Positions 1 to 7,471 of a stretch of 44,541 nucleotides of DNA are shown here, one piece after another; positions within the stretch are counted from its first letter, which is position 1, and each line of letters opens with the position of its first letter. The notes beneath the pieces were generated by a model, which was not told the DNA's origin, did not search any database, and worked only from the letters and a program-made list of their open reading frames with translations. This DNA comes from Lachnospiraceae bacterium (GTDB lineage Bacteria > Bacillota > Clostridia > Lachnospirales > Lachnospiraceae), in NCBI GenBank assembly GCA_015258095.1, contig JABZIV010000014.1, positions 1-44,541 of the forward strand, given 5' to 3'. The position numbers and the translations under genes are program-made.

Positions 1-219
1 GAGCGTGTGCGTGAAGAAGAGAAGAACAGAAAAGGGAGCAGCCGTGCGGAAAGCAGAGTAGTGAAGTCGGTCGGCCGTTCCGTTTCCGGTGCCATCGGAA
101 GAGAGGTCGGGTATAGCGTAGGGAAAGCGGTATTTGGAAAAGGAATCGGAAGACGTCTCGGCGGAAACATCGGGGCAGCTCTCGGAAGAGGCATTCTGGA
201 AACCCTTTTTGGAAAATAG
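1..219 (+). CDS. HerA-like helicase/ATPase (DUF853 type), C-terminal end only
   Basis: The reading frame is open at the left edge and ends at 217-219, so only about the last 72 residues are present. They are basic and then strongly glycine-rich, with repeated 'GR.VG..IGR' turns and the ending 'GRGILETLFGK'. From family knowledge, the YjgR/DUF853 group of HerA-like P-loop ATPases ends in the same kind of Gly/Arg-rich tail finishing in '(G)ILG.LFG'. The ATPase core, with its Walker motifs, must lie upstream outside the window, so the assignment rests on the tail alone. The next gene is convergent and ends at 239. Confidence 0.6.
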   Translation, partial: ERVREEEKNRKGSSRAESRVVKSVGRSVSGAIGREVGYSVGKAVFGKGIGRRLGGNIGAALGRGILETLFGK

Positions 220-238
220 AAAAAGGGAGAAGAGCTAC

Positions 239-1180
239 TCAGACATTGACAAGGTCGGAACCGTTTCCTCCGGGACGGACGAGAACGAGAACAGCGAGGG
301 CGACAAGGACAAGAATGTCTATCCAGAGAAAAGGGGAACGGAAAAAGAGTGCCAGACTTCTTTTTTCTTCCGGAGAAGGGAGAAGAGCAGGTAAGTTTTT
401 CCGATTTTTGATGAGATATACCAGACCGTACACCGTGCCGAGAAGGAGAAGCAAGCCGTATAAGCTGCTGATGAACTTGTTATTTTGCCCCAGATTATTT
501 ACCAGGATGGCAAGGGCATTGTTCGTTGTGTGTAGCAGGATGGAAAAGGGCAAACCATAGCGGTCGCGGATAGAGAAGAGGACAAAACCCATCATAAAGG
601 CCGGGATGAATTGCAGAAAATTGCTGTGAATTAAGGCAAAGAAAAAGGAAGTGGCAAAGGCCGTAAAAAACCGCCCGAAGGAGCGGAAGCGTTTATAGAG
701 GACATGGCGGAATACCGTTTCTTCCACAAGAGGGGCGAGAAGAATGGTATAGAACAGCATAGGAAAATCGCCTAAACTTCCTCCCTTTGCCGCCATTTCC
801 GAGTAGGTCAAATCCATGCCCATTTTTTCGAAAAGGAAAATGAGCGGAGAAGTGAGAAGAGCGGAAACCCACTGTGCACCGCAGAAGAGGAAGAAATAGT
901 GGAGGAAACGAAGCGGGGTGAAAGAGGGGGAAACCGGCTCTGCTTCCCTATTTTCCAAAGCTTCCTCTTTATAGGAATGCCGAAAAAGAAAGGACAGAAA
1001 TCCAAGACAGAGGAGAACTGTGATGCTCATGGCATAGTACATGCTGTCCGTATTTTGGGAAGGAAAGAGGGATTCTAAGAGAAGCACCGTTCCTGCAGAA
1101 AGAAACTGAAGCAGGAGCGCATAGGCAAAGAATCCTATAGCAGTGACATTAAAGTAGTGTTTTATCTGTTTTTCTCTCAT
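239..1180 (-). CDS. CPBP (CAAX/Abi) family intramembrane metalloprotease
   Basis: A 313-residue integral membrane protein with about eight hydrophobic segments. It carries the hallmarks of the CPBP family of intramembrane metalloproteases: an 'EETVFR' motif (EE at about 153-154, R158), a 'FALIHSN' motif (H185) and 'LLHTTNN' (H217, N220/N221), which together would bind the catalytic metal in the membrane. In bacteria the family includes prenyl-protease homologues, bacteriocin self-immunity proteins and regulatory proteases; the substrate here is unknown and no bacteriocin gene is nearby. The start at 1180 has an AGAGGA ribosome binding site. The final ~80 residues add two more hydrophobic stretches beyond the core domain. 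Confidence 0.85.
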   Translation of the reverse strand: MREKQIKHYFNVTAIGFFAYALLLQFLSAGTVLLLESLFPSQNTDSMYYAMSITVLLCLGFLSFLFRHSYKEEALENREAEPVSPSFTPLRFLHYFFLFCGAQWVSALLTSPLIFLFEKMGMDLTYSEMAAKGGSLGDFPMLFYTILLAPLVEETVFRHVLYKRFRSFGRFFTAFATSFFFALIHSNFLQFIPAFMMGFVLFSIRDRYGLPFSILLHTTNNALAILVNNLGQNNKFISSLYGLLLLLGTVYGLVYLIKNRKNLPALLPSPEEKRSLALFFRSPFLWIDILVLVALAVLVLVRPGGNGSDLVNV

Positions 1181-1272
1181 TTTGTAGTCCTCTTCTGTTA
1201 CAATAGTTTCGTGTAGTCTTTCCCGATTAAAGGGAAGTTCATACTAACAATGATTTTCAAAAAAGACAAGAG

Positions 1273-3030
1273 ATGAGCCTGGAAGGAGAAAGGGTTTCGA
1301 GACGCATGCGAGAAAAAAATTGGTATATTTATGGAAAAAAGGCGGATTTTGAAGCGCTTGCCGAAAAATTGGATTTGGATCCGGTTTTAGTCCGTATTTT
1401 ACGAAATAGAGACTTGCAAACGGAGGAGGAGATGCGGGAGTTCCTCTTTGGAGAAGAAATTCCCTCTCCTTTATTTTTACCGGATAGCATTCGTTTCCTC
1501 AATCGTCTCGAACGGGCGATAGAGAAAAAAGAAAAGATTCGGATCGTAGGGGATTATGATGTGGACGGCGTTTGTGCAACAACCATCCTCTATCTTGCCA
1601 TTTCCCGATTTACGGAGGAGGGGCGCCTCAGTTATGTTATTCCGCACCGTATCAATGACGGGTATGGGATAAACCGGCATATTATTGAAGAGGCGAGAAA
1701 AGAGGGGATGCAGCTCCTTATCACCTGTGACAACGGAATTTCCGCTTTTGATGAGCTTCGTTTTGCAAAGGAATGCGGAATGGATGTTCTTCTTACGGAT
1801 CATCATGATCTGAGGGTGGATGAAGAGGGGAGGAAGATGTATCCGGAAGCGTTTGCTGTGGTCAATCCCAAACGTCCGGACAGTAAGTACAAAAACCCGG
1901 AGATTTGCGGCGCGATGGTGGTGTATCTCCTCATGAAGATGCTCTTAGAAAAACGGGAAAGCGGGGAAGAAAGGGAAACAATCCTGGAGGAGCTCTTATG
2001 TTTTGCCGGGATTGCGACCGTATGTGATGTCATGCCGCTGAAGAAAGAAAATCGGGTGATGGTGAAGAAGACACTCTCTCTGCTTCCCGACACGAAAAAT
2101 ACCGGCTTAAAGTCCTTACTTTCGCTCTACTGGAAGGAGGGGGAGAGAGAACTCAGTGCCTTTACTTTGGGATTCCAGCTGGGACCCGCAATCAATGCAT
2201 CCGGAAGACTGGAGAGCGCGATGGAGGCCATTTCTCTTTTTCTGGAAAAGGATAGCAGGAAGGCTTTGGAGAAGGCGGAACGTCTGAAAATTTTAAACGA
2301 AGAGCGAAAGAGTCTTACGGGAAATGCGGTAGAAGAGGCGAAGAAGCTTGCATTAAAGGAAGCCGGCAAGCGGGTTCTGCTTCTGTATTTACCGGAGCTC
2401 CATGAGAGTCTTGCCGGAATTGTGGCAGGAAGAATTAAAGAGGAGTTCTATCGCCCTACTTTTGTCGTTACCAAAACGGAAGGAGGGCTCTTGAAAGGAT
2501 CAGGCAGGTCTATCCAGCCTTATCCCATGGCGGAAAGTCTGGAAAAGGAGAAAGAATTGCTTAGCCGCTTCGGAGGACATCCTATGGCGGCAGGCTTCAG
2601 TCTTGAAGAGAAGAACCTCCCCCTTTTAAAAGAAAAGCTGGAAGAGGATTGCCGGTTACGGGAAGAGGACCTTGTCGAAAAACTGTGGATTGATTCCATG
2701 CTTCCTTTTTCACACTGCACGGAAGAGTTTACTTCCTCTTTGGATATTCTTGCGCCATTCGGAAAGGGAAATGAGAAACCGTCCTTTGCGGAAAGAGAAG
2801 TGGAAATTGTAGGGCTTAGAGTTTTCGGGGAACATCGCAATGTAGTGAAACTGAGTCTCATGGACCGGAAGGGATACCGGATAGAGGGAATCTATTTCAC
2901 GGATGGAGATGCTTTTTTAGAGGAGAAAGGCGAGCGGAAGAAGATGCATATCGTCTATTATCCGAGAATCAATCGCTATAACGGAAATACCACAGTGCAG
3001 GCGGTCATTTCTGCGCATCAGTTTGTATAG
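1273..3030 (+). CDS. recJ: Single-stranded-DNA-specific exonuclease RecJ
   Basis: A 585-residue RecJ, the 5'-to-3' single-strand exonuclease of recombinational and mismatch repair. The DHH phosphoesterase domain shows 'DYDVDG' (94-99), which binds Mn/Mg, and 'TDHHD' (about 175-179). A later 'NASGR' turn, the DHHA1 motif 'GGHPMAAGF' (about 433-441) and a C-terminal OB-fold region complete the usual architecture, at the usual length. The start is uncertain: ATG 1273 has only a weak site, and an in-frame ATG at 1306 is preceded by AAGGAG at too great a distance. The gene stands alone; the neighbours are a divergent protease and, 195 bases downstream, an unrelated membrane gene. Confidence 0.95.
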   Translation: MSLEGERVSRRMREKNWYIYGKKADFEALAEKLDLDPVLVRILRNRDLQTEEEMREFLFGEEIPSPLFLPDSIRFLNRLERAIEKKEKIRIVGDYDVDGVCATTILYLAISRFTEEGRLSYVIPHRINDGYGINRHIIEEARKEGMQLLITCDNGISAFDELRFAKECGMDVLLTDHHDLRVDEEGRKMYPEAFAVVNPKRPDSKYKNPEICGAMVVYLLMKMLLEKRESGEERETILEELLCFAGIATVCDVMPLKKENRVMVKKTLSLLPDTKNTGLKSLLSLYWKEGERELSAFTLGFQLGPAINASGRLESAMEAISLFLEKDSRKALEKAERLKILNEERKSLTGNAVEEAKKLALKEAGKRVLLLYLPELHESLAGIVAGRIKEEFYRPTFVVTKTEGGLLKGSGRSIQPYPMAESLEKEKELLSRFGGHPMAAGFSLEEKNLPLLKEKLEEDCRLREEDLVEKLWIDSMLPFSHCTEEFTSSLDILAPFGKGNEKPSFAEREVEIVGLRVFGEHRNVVKLSLMDRKGYRIEGIYFTDGDAFLEEKGERKKMHIVYYPRINRYNGNTTVQAVISAHQFV

Positions 3031-3225
3031 GATTCGAAAACTTCAATAAATTTATTTATTTTTCTCCGTCTTTGTGTTATTCTTTCCTCTGCTTTTTAGA
3101 ACTGTATTCTGCATTGGAACCATATCTTTCGTAGAAGACGTGTTTTGTCCATTCTATATGGAATGACCGCTTAGCTTTTTACAAGAAGTTCCGGCAAGAA
3201 GAAAAGAGAGGGAGAAAATAGAAAG

Positions 3226-3888
3226 ATGAATAAGAAAGAGAAAATCCTTTTTTTGCTCCATTTTATATTGTTGCTTTTAGAGTGCATCGTTGTGCTGGAT
3301 GCGTTTATGGATGAAGGGCTTCGTACACTTCGTTTTTATACGACGGATTCCAATCTTCTTTGTGGCGTTGCGTCTCTCTTGTATCTTCTATTCCGTCTTC
3401 CCGTGTTGAACAAGGGAGGAAAAGGCGTGCTCAGTCGATATTTCCAGGAGAAAGGGGGAGTGGTTTCTCCCGACCGTTTCCTTAGCCTCTTGCGTTTTCT
3501 TTCCACTGCCTGCCTTTTAGTGACCTTTACCGTCGTGCTTCTTGTTTTGGCACCGGAAAATGGATATGCCCACGAATTTCTTTTGGGAAAACGCATCTAT
3601 AGTCATTTGATCTGTCCGTTTCTCTCGTTTTTTCTCTTTCTTCTGGAAGAAGGAGAGACTCCGTATAAATGGGTAAAGAGTGCCTTATTCACAACGCTTC
3701 TCTATGCGATTCCGATGATTCTTCTCAATGCCCTGGGGGTAGTTTCCGGACCGTACAGTTTTTTGAAGATACGGGAGCAGAGTATCGGGAAAACGATATT
3801 CTGGATTGTTGTCATCCTCTCCGGAAATGCGCTACTGTCCTTTGCTGCACTTTATCTAAAGAAAAGATTGCATAGAAGAGGAGAATAA
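3226..3888 (+). CDS. Multi-pass membrane protein, Pr6Pr-like, unknown function
   Basis: A 220-residue protein with about six hydrophobic segments. The pattern 'RFYTTDSNLLCG' after the first helix and 'HLICPFLSFFLFLLEE' in the middle resembles the Pr6Pr / FAR-17a-like membrane proteins common in Firmicutes, which have a 'TxqSN' signature; that placement is by eye and their function is not known. The RBS GAGAGGGAG lies 11-19 bases before ATG 3226. The 195 bases between recJ and this gene hold only AT-rich sequence, with no clear terminator or promoter that I can defend. A strong bidirectional terminator follows at 3955. Confidence 0.6.
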   Translation: MNKKEKILFLLHFILLLLECIVVLDAFMDEGLRTLRFYTTDSNLLCGVASLLYLLFRLPVLNKGGKGVLSRYFQEKGGVVSPDRFLSLLRFLSTACLLVTFTVVLLVLAPENGYAHEFLLGKRIYSHLICPFLSFFLFLLEEGETPYKWVKSALFTTLLYAIPMILLNALGVVSGPYSFLKIREQSIGKTIFWIVVILSGNALLSFAALYLKKRLHRRGE

Positions 3889-3954
3889 ACAGAACGGGAT
3901 AGAGAAGAATCCGTTCGGATGTAAAGCAAGAAAACCGGAATTCACGAACTAAAA

Positions 3955-3994
3955 AAGAACCCTTATCCCCGCGCGAGGATAAGGGTTCTTTTTT
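3955..3994. terminator. Bidirectional rho-independent terminator
   Basis: A perfect 14-bp stem (3955-3968 with 3977-3990) with an 8-base loop, flanked by an A-run on the left and a T-run on the right. It sits between the convergent membrane gene (ends 3888) and the minus-strand ECF gene (ends 4036) and can serve both. Confidence 0.92.
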
Positions 3995-4035
3995 ATTCTT
4001 AACGAGTATCACGCGGGGCGATATTTCGTTTGCAT

Positions 4036-4605
4036 TTAACCGAGAGAGAGTTGTTCTCTTCGCAGCACCCGATAGAGTCCCATATACACAGCCGTAGCCA
4101 CGATGGTGGAAGTTACGGCATTAAAAGCCGTTGCAAAGAGACTGAAGTTGAAAGCGGCTTTTGCAGCCGATTTTCCTAAAAGCAGAACTTTGTAAACGTA
4201 GCCGATGGTGGGATCCATGATGACATTTGCAAAAAGACCGGCGGCAGAGGCGAGGAGCACCCAGAAAAAGATCTTCTTCCTGTCATGCAGTTCCTGAATC
4301 TTTCCGATTCGATGTGCAACGAGACCGACTACCAAACCGATGATGGTTTTACAGAGCAAAGTTTCCGGTACATAAATCACATAAACCGGGTCCAAGAAAT
4401 CTCCAATCGCCATACCGATTGCACCGGAGATGCCTCCGAGCGGGCCGCCAAGAATCAGTGCGCCGATGACCACTACGGCATTTCCGAGGTGAACGGAAGT
4501 GGCGTCTGTTCCGATGGGAATCTTGATTTGCAAAAAAGTGAATACGACATAGGATAGCGCAGCAAAGAGTGCGCAAAGGGTAAGTTTTCGTATTTTCTGG
4601 TTCAT
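4036..4605 (-). CDS. ECF transporter S component (substrate-binding membrane subunit)
   Basis: A 189-residue, very hydrophobic protein with about six membrane helices. The start 'MNQKIRKL' at 4605 was chosen over a longer open frame because it has a GGAGG site seven bases upstream and begins right at the first helix. The segments 'TSVHLGNAVVVIGAL.LGG' and 'GAIGMAIGDFLDP' are typical of S components of energy-coupling-factor vitamin transporters (the ECF-riboflavin/DUF1393-like branch). The S component gives substrate specificity and uses a shared ECF module (two ATPases plus a T protein) encoded elsewhere. The substrate cannot be read from sequence. It is divergent from metY across a 414-base region, and I could not match any known riboswitch in its leader. 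Confidence 0.82.
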   Translation of the reverse strand: MNQKIRKLTLCALFAALSYVVFTFLQIKIPIGTDATSVHLGNAVVVIGALILGGPLGGISGAIGMAIGDFLDPVYVIYVPETLLCKTIIGLVVGLVAHRIGKIQELHDRKKIFFWVLLASAAGLFANVIMDPTIGYVYKVLLLGKSAAKAAFNFSLFATAFNAVTSTIVATAVYMGLYRVLRREQLSLG

Positions 4606-4879
4606 TCTGTCCTCCGTCTCTGTGGAAAGAAGCCAAAGCTTTCTTTCTTTTCTAGTATCTGTGTCGCCGTAAGCGGAGAAGTTCTCGTTTCTTTTTCCTC
4701 CGTTTGCTGAACACGAAATCTTATGGTTTTGGATAATAACACAATCTGGTATTGATAAAATATCCAATTTCTCAAAATTATATAAGACCAGATTTAAAAA
4801 GTACAAAAAATAGCTTTTGTCCGAGCCGATGTGTCGCTTGGCAGAGTAAAAATAGAGATTCGTCGTCTCTTAAAGAAGA

Positions 4880-4994
4880 AGCCTTTCTGCTAAAGGCTAG
4901 ACAAAGGATATCTGCTAAGTTATAGCTATAGACTATAGCTAAATCCAATTTTCCGGTATTAGACAGGTTTTTTTCCCTATGCTAAAGTCTAGCG
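4880..4994. promoter_or_regulatory. Cluster of GCTA-N5-TAGC inverted repeats upstream of metY
   Basis: Four related sites occur in 115 bases. Two are perfect GCTA-N5-TAGC: 4914-4926 (spacer AGTTA) and 4981-4993 (spacer AAGTC). Two are imperfect: 4889-4901 (GCTA AAGGC TAGA) and 4925-4937 (GCTA TAGAC TATA). The second and fourth sites overlap in a perfect 8-bp palindrome, TAGCTATA (4923-4930) and TATAGCTA (4934-4941) around GAC. A 7-bp hairpin AGCCTTT/AAAGGCT (4880-4898) overlaps the first. The last site covers the proposed -10 box, as expected for a repressor operator. The regulator is unknown. Confidence 0.5.
4960..4988 (+). promoter_or_regulatory. Candidate sigma-A promoter of metY
   Basis: TAGACA (4960-4965), a 17-base spacer, then TAAAGT (4983-4988), giving a leader of roughly 25 bases before ATG 5020. 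The -10 lies inside a GCTA-N5-TAGC site. A second, similar pair (TAGACA at about 4899-4904, 17 bases, TATAGC at 4922) lies upstream, so two starts are possible. Confidence 0.45.
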
Positions 4995-5019
4995 CATAAG
5001 AGATAGGGAGGAAGTAAAA

Positions 5020-6324
5020 ATGAGTAAGAAGAGAAGAGCGGAAAGAAATTTTTCTTTTGACACAAAGGCAATTCATGTTGGACAGGAAATCGCCGATCCG
5101 GCAAGCGGAGCGAGAGCCGTTCCCATTTACCAGAGTACATCCTTTGTCTTTGACAATGCCGATCATGCGGCAGCAAGATTTGCCCTGAAGGATGCGGGAA
5201 ATATCTATGGAAGACTGACGAACCCGACACAGGGGGTGTTAGAGGAAAGAATCGCCGCATTGGAGGGAGGCGTTGCCGCTCTTGCCGTGTCTTCCGGTGC
5301 AGCTGCGGTAACCTATGCTTTTAAGGCGGTGGCGCATAAGGGAGACCATATCGTGAGTGCCAGAAACATTTACGGTGGAACGTATAATTTTTTGAAACAT
5401 ACCTTCCCGGAGTATGGTGTGGAAACCACTTTTGTGGATCCGTTTGATTTGAAAGAAGTGGAGAAAGCCATACAGGAGAATACGAAGGCACTCTATATTG
5501 AGTCTCTCGGAAATCCGAACGGAGAGGTCGTCGATATCGAGGCGTGGGCGAAGCTTAGTCATCAGCACGGTTTACCCCTTATTGTGGATAATACCTTCGC
5601 AACACCGTATCTGATTCGTCCTTTTGCGTACGGGGCGGACATCGTTGTCCATTCCGCCACGAAGTTCATCGGCGGACATGGAACGACGCTTGGGGGAATC
5701 GTGGTAGACGGCGGTAAGTTTGATTGGACAAAGGGAAACAAGTGGCCTTGGCTTTCCGAACCGAATGTGTCCTATCACGGGGTTAGCTTTGCAAAGGACA
5801 CTGCACCGGCTGTCATTGCAACCTATTTACGAGCGATTGTGCTTCGTGATGAAGGAGCAGCCATCGCACCCTTGAATGCCTGGCTTCTGATTCAGGGAAT
5901 AGAGACGCTTCCGCTCCGTGTGGAGAGGCATCGTGAAAATGCATTAAAGGTGGTGGAGTATCTTGCCGGGCATCCGAAGGTGGAGTCCGTTTCGCATCCG
6001 GCAGTTTCGAAAGATCCTGCGCAGGAGAAGCTGTATAAGAAGTATCTCCCAAACGGCGGCGGCTCTATTTTCACCTTTGACGTGAAGGGGGATGAGCGTA
6101 CAGCGAAAGATTTTATTGACAATTTGGAACTCTTCTCTCTGCTTGCGAATGTGGCGGATGTCAAGTCCTTAGTGATTCACCCTGCAACAACCACCCATTC
6201 CGAGAGTACGAAGGAAGAACTTCTTACCCAGGGAATCAAGGAGAATACGGTGCGCCTTTCTATCGGTATCGAGAATATTCAGGATATCCTGGAGGATTTG
6301 GAAGAGGCATTTAAAGCAATTTAA
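5020..6324 (+). CDS. metY: O-acetylhomoserine sulfhydrylase (aminocarboxypropyltransferase)
   Basis: A 434-residue PLP enzyme of the Cys/Met metabolism family. It would combine O-acetylhomoserine with sulfide to give homocysteine, the direct-sulfhydrylation route to methionine. The features are 'THAIHVGQ'-like N-terminal start (here 'TKAIHVGQE'), 'GRLTNPTQ', 'SSGAAA', 'VDNTFATPYL' and the PLP-lysine motif 'HSATKFIGGHG' (K215). The length (~430) and the 'FIGGHGTTLGG' signature fit MetY better than cystathionine gamma-synthase (~380). The RBS is GGGAGG before ATG 5020. It is preceded by a repeat-rich regulatory region and followed by a terminator, so it is probably monocistronic and separately regulated. 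Confidence 0.93.
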   Translation: MSKKRRAERNFSFDTKAIHVGQEIADPASGARAVPIYQSTSFVFDNADHAAARFALKDAGNIYGRLTNPTQGVLEERIAALEGGVAALAVSSGAAAVTYAFKAVAHKGDHIVSARNIYGGTYNFLKHTFPEYGVETTFVDPFDLKEVEKAIQENTKALYIESLGNPNGEVVDIEAWAKLSHQHGLPLIVDNTFATPYLIRPFAYGADIVVHSATKFIGGHGTTLGGIVVDGGKFDWTKGNKWPWLSEPNVSYHGVSFAKDTAPAVIATYLRAIVLRDEGAAIAPLNAWLLIQGIETLPLRVERHRENALKVVEYLAGHPKVESVSHPAVSKDPAQEKLYKKYLPNGGGSIFTFDVKGDERTAKDFIDNLELFSLLANVADVKSLVIHPATTTHSESTKEELLTQGIKENTVRLSIGIENIQDILEDLEEAFKAI

Positions 6325-6408
6325 TTGTCCGGAAATAAGAGGAAAGGAAGCGGAGCCGACTTTACATTATATTCTCTATTATAAATGAAACACAGGTGTT
6401 TTTGAGAC

Positions 6409-6469
6409 AGAGACGGAAGGGAATCCTATCCCGCTATGGAGGAATCCTTTCCGTCTCTTTTTACTTTTT
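6409..6469 (+). terminator. Rho-independent terminator after metY
   Basis: A 14-bp stem (6409-6422 with 6445-6458, one G-T pair) with a 22-base loop, followed by TTTTTACTTTTTC. It isolates metY from rsmE. Confidence 0.85.
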
Positions 6470-6470
6470 C

Positions 6471-6499
6471 TTGTCATAGGGAGAGGAAAGAAGTAAGAT
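6471..6499 (+). promoter_or_regulatory. Candidate promoter for rsmE and following genes
   Basis: TTGTCA (6471-6476), 17-base spacer, TAAGAT (6494-6499), directly after the metY terminator and about 80 bases before the rsmE start. Confidence 0.55.
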
Positions 6500-6578
6500 A
6501 GCGAATAAACGGTATTCATTCCGTTTTTATTTCGGTGTGAAAAAGGAAGCGGAAGAAGGAGATTCCCGGGGAACAAGT

Positions 6579-7337
6579 ATGCATCACTTTTTTGTAGAGA
6601 AAAATGAGATAACAGGAGAAGAAATTCGACTGTATGGAGAGAATTTTCATCATCTAAAGAATGTGCTTCGGGGAGAAATAGGAGAGGAAATTATCATTTC
6701 TACCGGAGAAGATGCGGATTATCACTGTAAAATCAGGTCCTATACGGAAGACTGTGCGGTGCTTTCCATTTCTTTTCTGGAAGCTTTGCATGAACTTGAG
6801 ACGAAGCTGATTCTTCTTCAGGCACTTCCCAAGGCGGAGAAAATGGAACTGATTATACAGAAAGCGGTAGAGCTCGGCGTAACGGATGTGCTTCCCCTTG
6901 CCGCTGAAAACTGCATTGTAAAACTCGGAGGAGAGAAGGCGGAGAAGAAGAGAGGGCGCTGGCAGGCTATCGCGGAGGCGGCGGCAAAGCAGTCCAAGCG
7001 CTCGCGGATTCCCTCCGTTTTTCCCGTGTGTTCCTGGAAAGAAGCATTTTCCGCTGTAGAGAAAGCGGACTTAAAACTCCTTCCTTATGAAAATGAAAAA
7101 GGAGTGCGCTTCACGAAAGAGCAGCTCATCAAAGTGGAAGAACTGGCAGGAAAGAAAGGAAGTTCTATCGCCGTTGCCATCGGCCCGGAAGGGGGATTTT
7201 CGAAGGAAGAAGTAGAACGGGCACGTGCGGAAGGCTTCCTTCCCGTCAGTCTCGGAAAGCGTATCCTCCGCACGGAGACCGCTGCGATTGCCGTACTGAG
7301 TCTCCTTATGATGCATCTGGAGTTTGGAAGCGGATAA
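6579..7337 (+). CDS. rsmE: 16S rRNA (uracil-1498-N3)-methyltransferase RsmE
   Basis: A 252-residue SPOUT-class methyltransferase that methylates U1498 of 16S rRNA with S-adenosylmethionine. The N-terminal PUA-like part opens 'MHHFFVE', and the C-terminal knot region carries 'GPEGGFSKEEV' (about 202-212) and 'SLGKRILRTETAAI' (about 224-237), the family's SAM-binding trefoil signatures. The frame is open back to a GTG at 6537, but 'MHHFFV' at 6579 is the canonical start. In many bacteria rsmE directly follows prmA; here a cysteine desulfurase lies between rsmE and prmA and the order is reversed. Confidence 0.95.
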   Translation: MHHFFVEKNEITGEEIRLYGENFHHLKNVLRGEIGEEIIISTGEDADYHCKIRSYTEDCAVLSISFLEALHELETKLILLQALPKAEKMELIIQKAVELGVTDVLPLAAENCIVKLGGEKAEKKRGRWQAIAEAAAKQSKRSRIPSVFPVCSWKEAFSAVEKADLKLLPYENEKGVRFTKEQLIKVEELAGKKGSSIAVAIGPEGGFSKEEVERARAEGFLPVSLGKRILRTETAAIAVLSLLMMHLEFGSG

Positions 7338-7391
7338 AGGAATAGAAATAAAGGAATACAAATAAAGGAATACAAATAAAGGAATAAAAAC
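7336..7391 (+). repeat. Four tandem 14-bp repeats downstream of rsmE
   Basis: Four back-to-back copies of AAAGGAATANAAAT at 7336-7349, 7350-7363, 7364-7377 and 7378-7391. The middle two are identical, the first differs by one base and the last by two. The array begins inside the rsmE stop codon (TAA at 7335-7337) and lies ahead of the cysteine desulfurase start at 7472. Each copy contains AAAGGAATA, reminiscent of a ribosome binding site, but no ORF follows closely. Confidence 0.9.
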
Positions 7392-7471
7392 AAACGAAAA
7401 GAAACGAAGAAGTAGGCAGGATGACTCGTAAAGAGACGATATAAAGCAAACAGAAAAGGGAGAAGAACAGA

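Larger units (their letters stand above)
4606..5019. other. Divergent intergenic region between the ECF gene and metY
   Basis: This 414-base gap carries no gene. The left part (4606-4860) is the leader side of the minus-strand ECF gene and shows no recognisable TPP, THF, preQ1 or SAM riboswitch pattern. The right part (4880-4994) is dense in inverted repeats and a candidate promoter for metY, listed separately. Confidence 0.6.

Noticed and set aside
246..560. Plus-strand reading frame opposite the CPBP protease gene
   Set aside because: Arg/Thr-rich, no ribosome site, and it is the antisense shadow of a well-supported membrane protease.
1250..1276. Nine-codon upstream ORF (MIFKKDKR) whose stop overlaps the recJ ATG
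   Set aside because: It has no ribosome site of its own and is too short to support; a coupled leader peptide cannot be shown.
3031..3225. Terminator after recJ (AATAAATTTATT palindrome followed by T-run)
   Set aside because: The stem is purely A/T and short; not enough to call a terminator.
4606..4806. Riboswitch in the leader of the ECF S-component gene, or an N-terminal extension of it
   Set aside because: No TPP, THF, preQ1, FMN or SAM core motifs could be matched. The extension residues are not family-like, and the GGAGG site supports the start at 4605.
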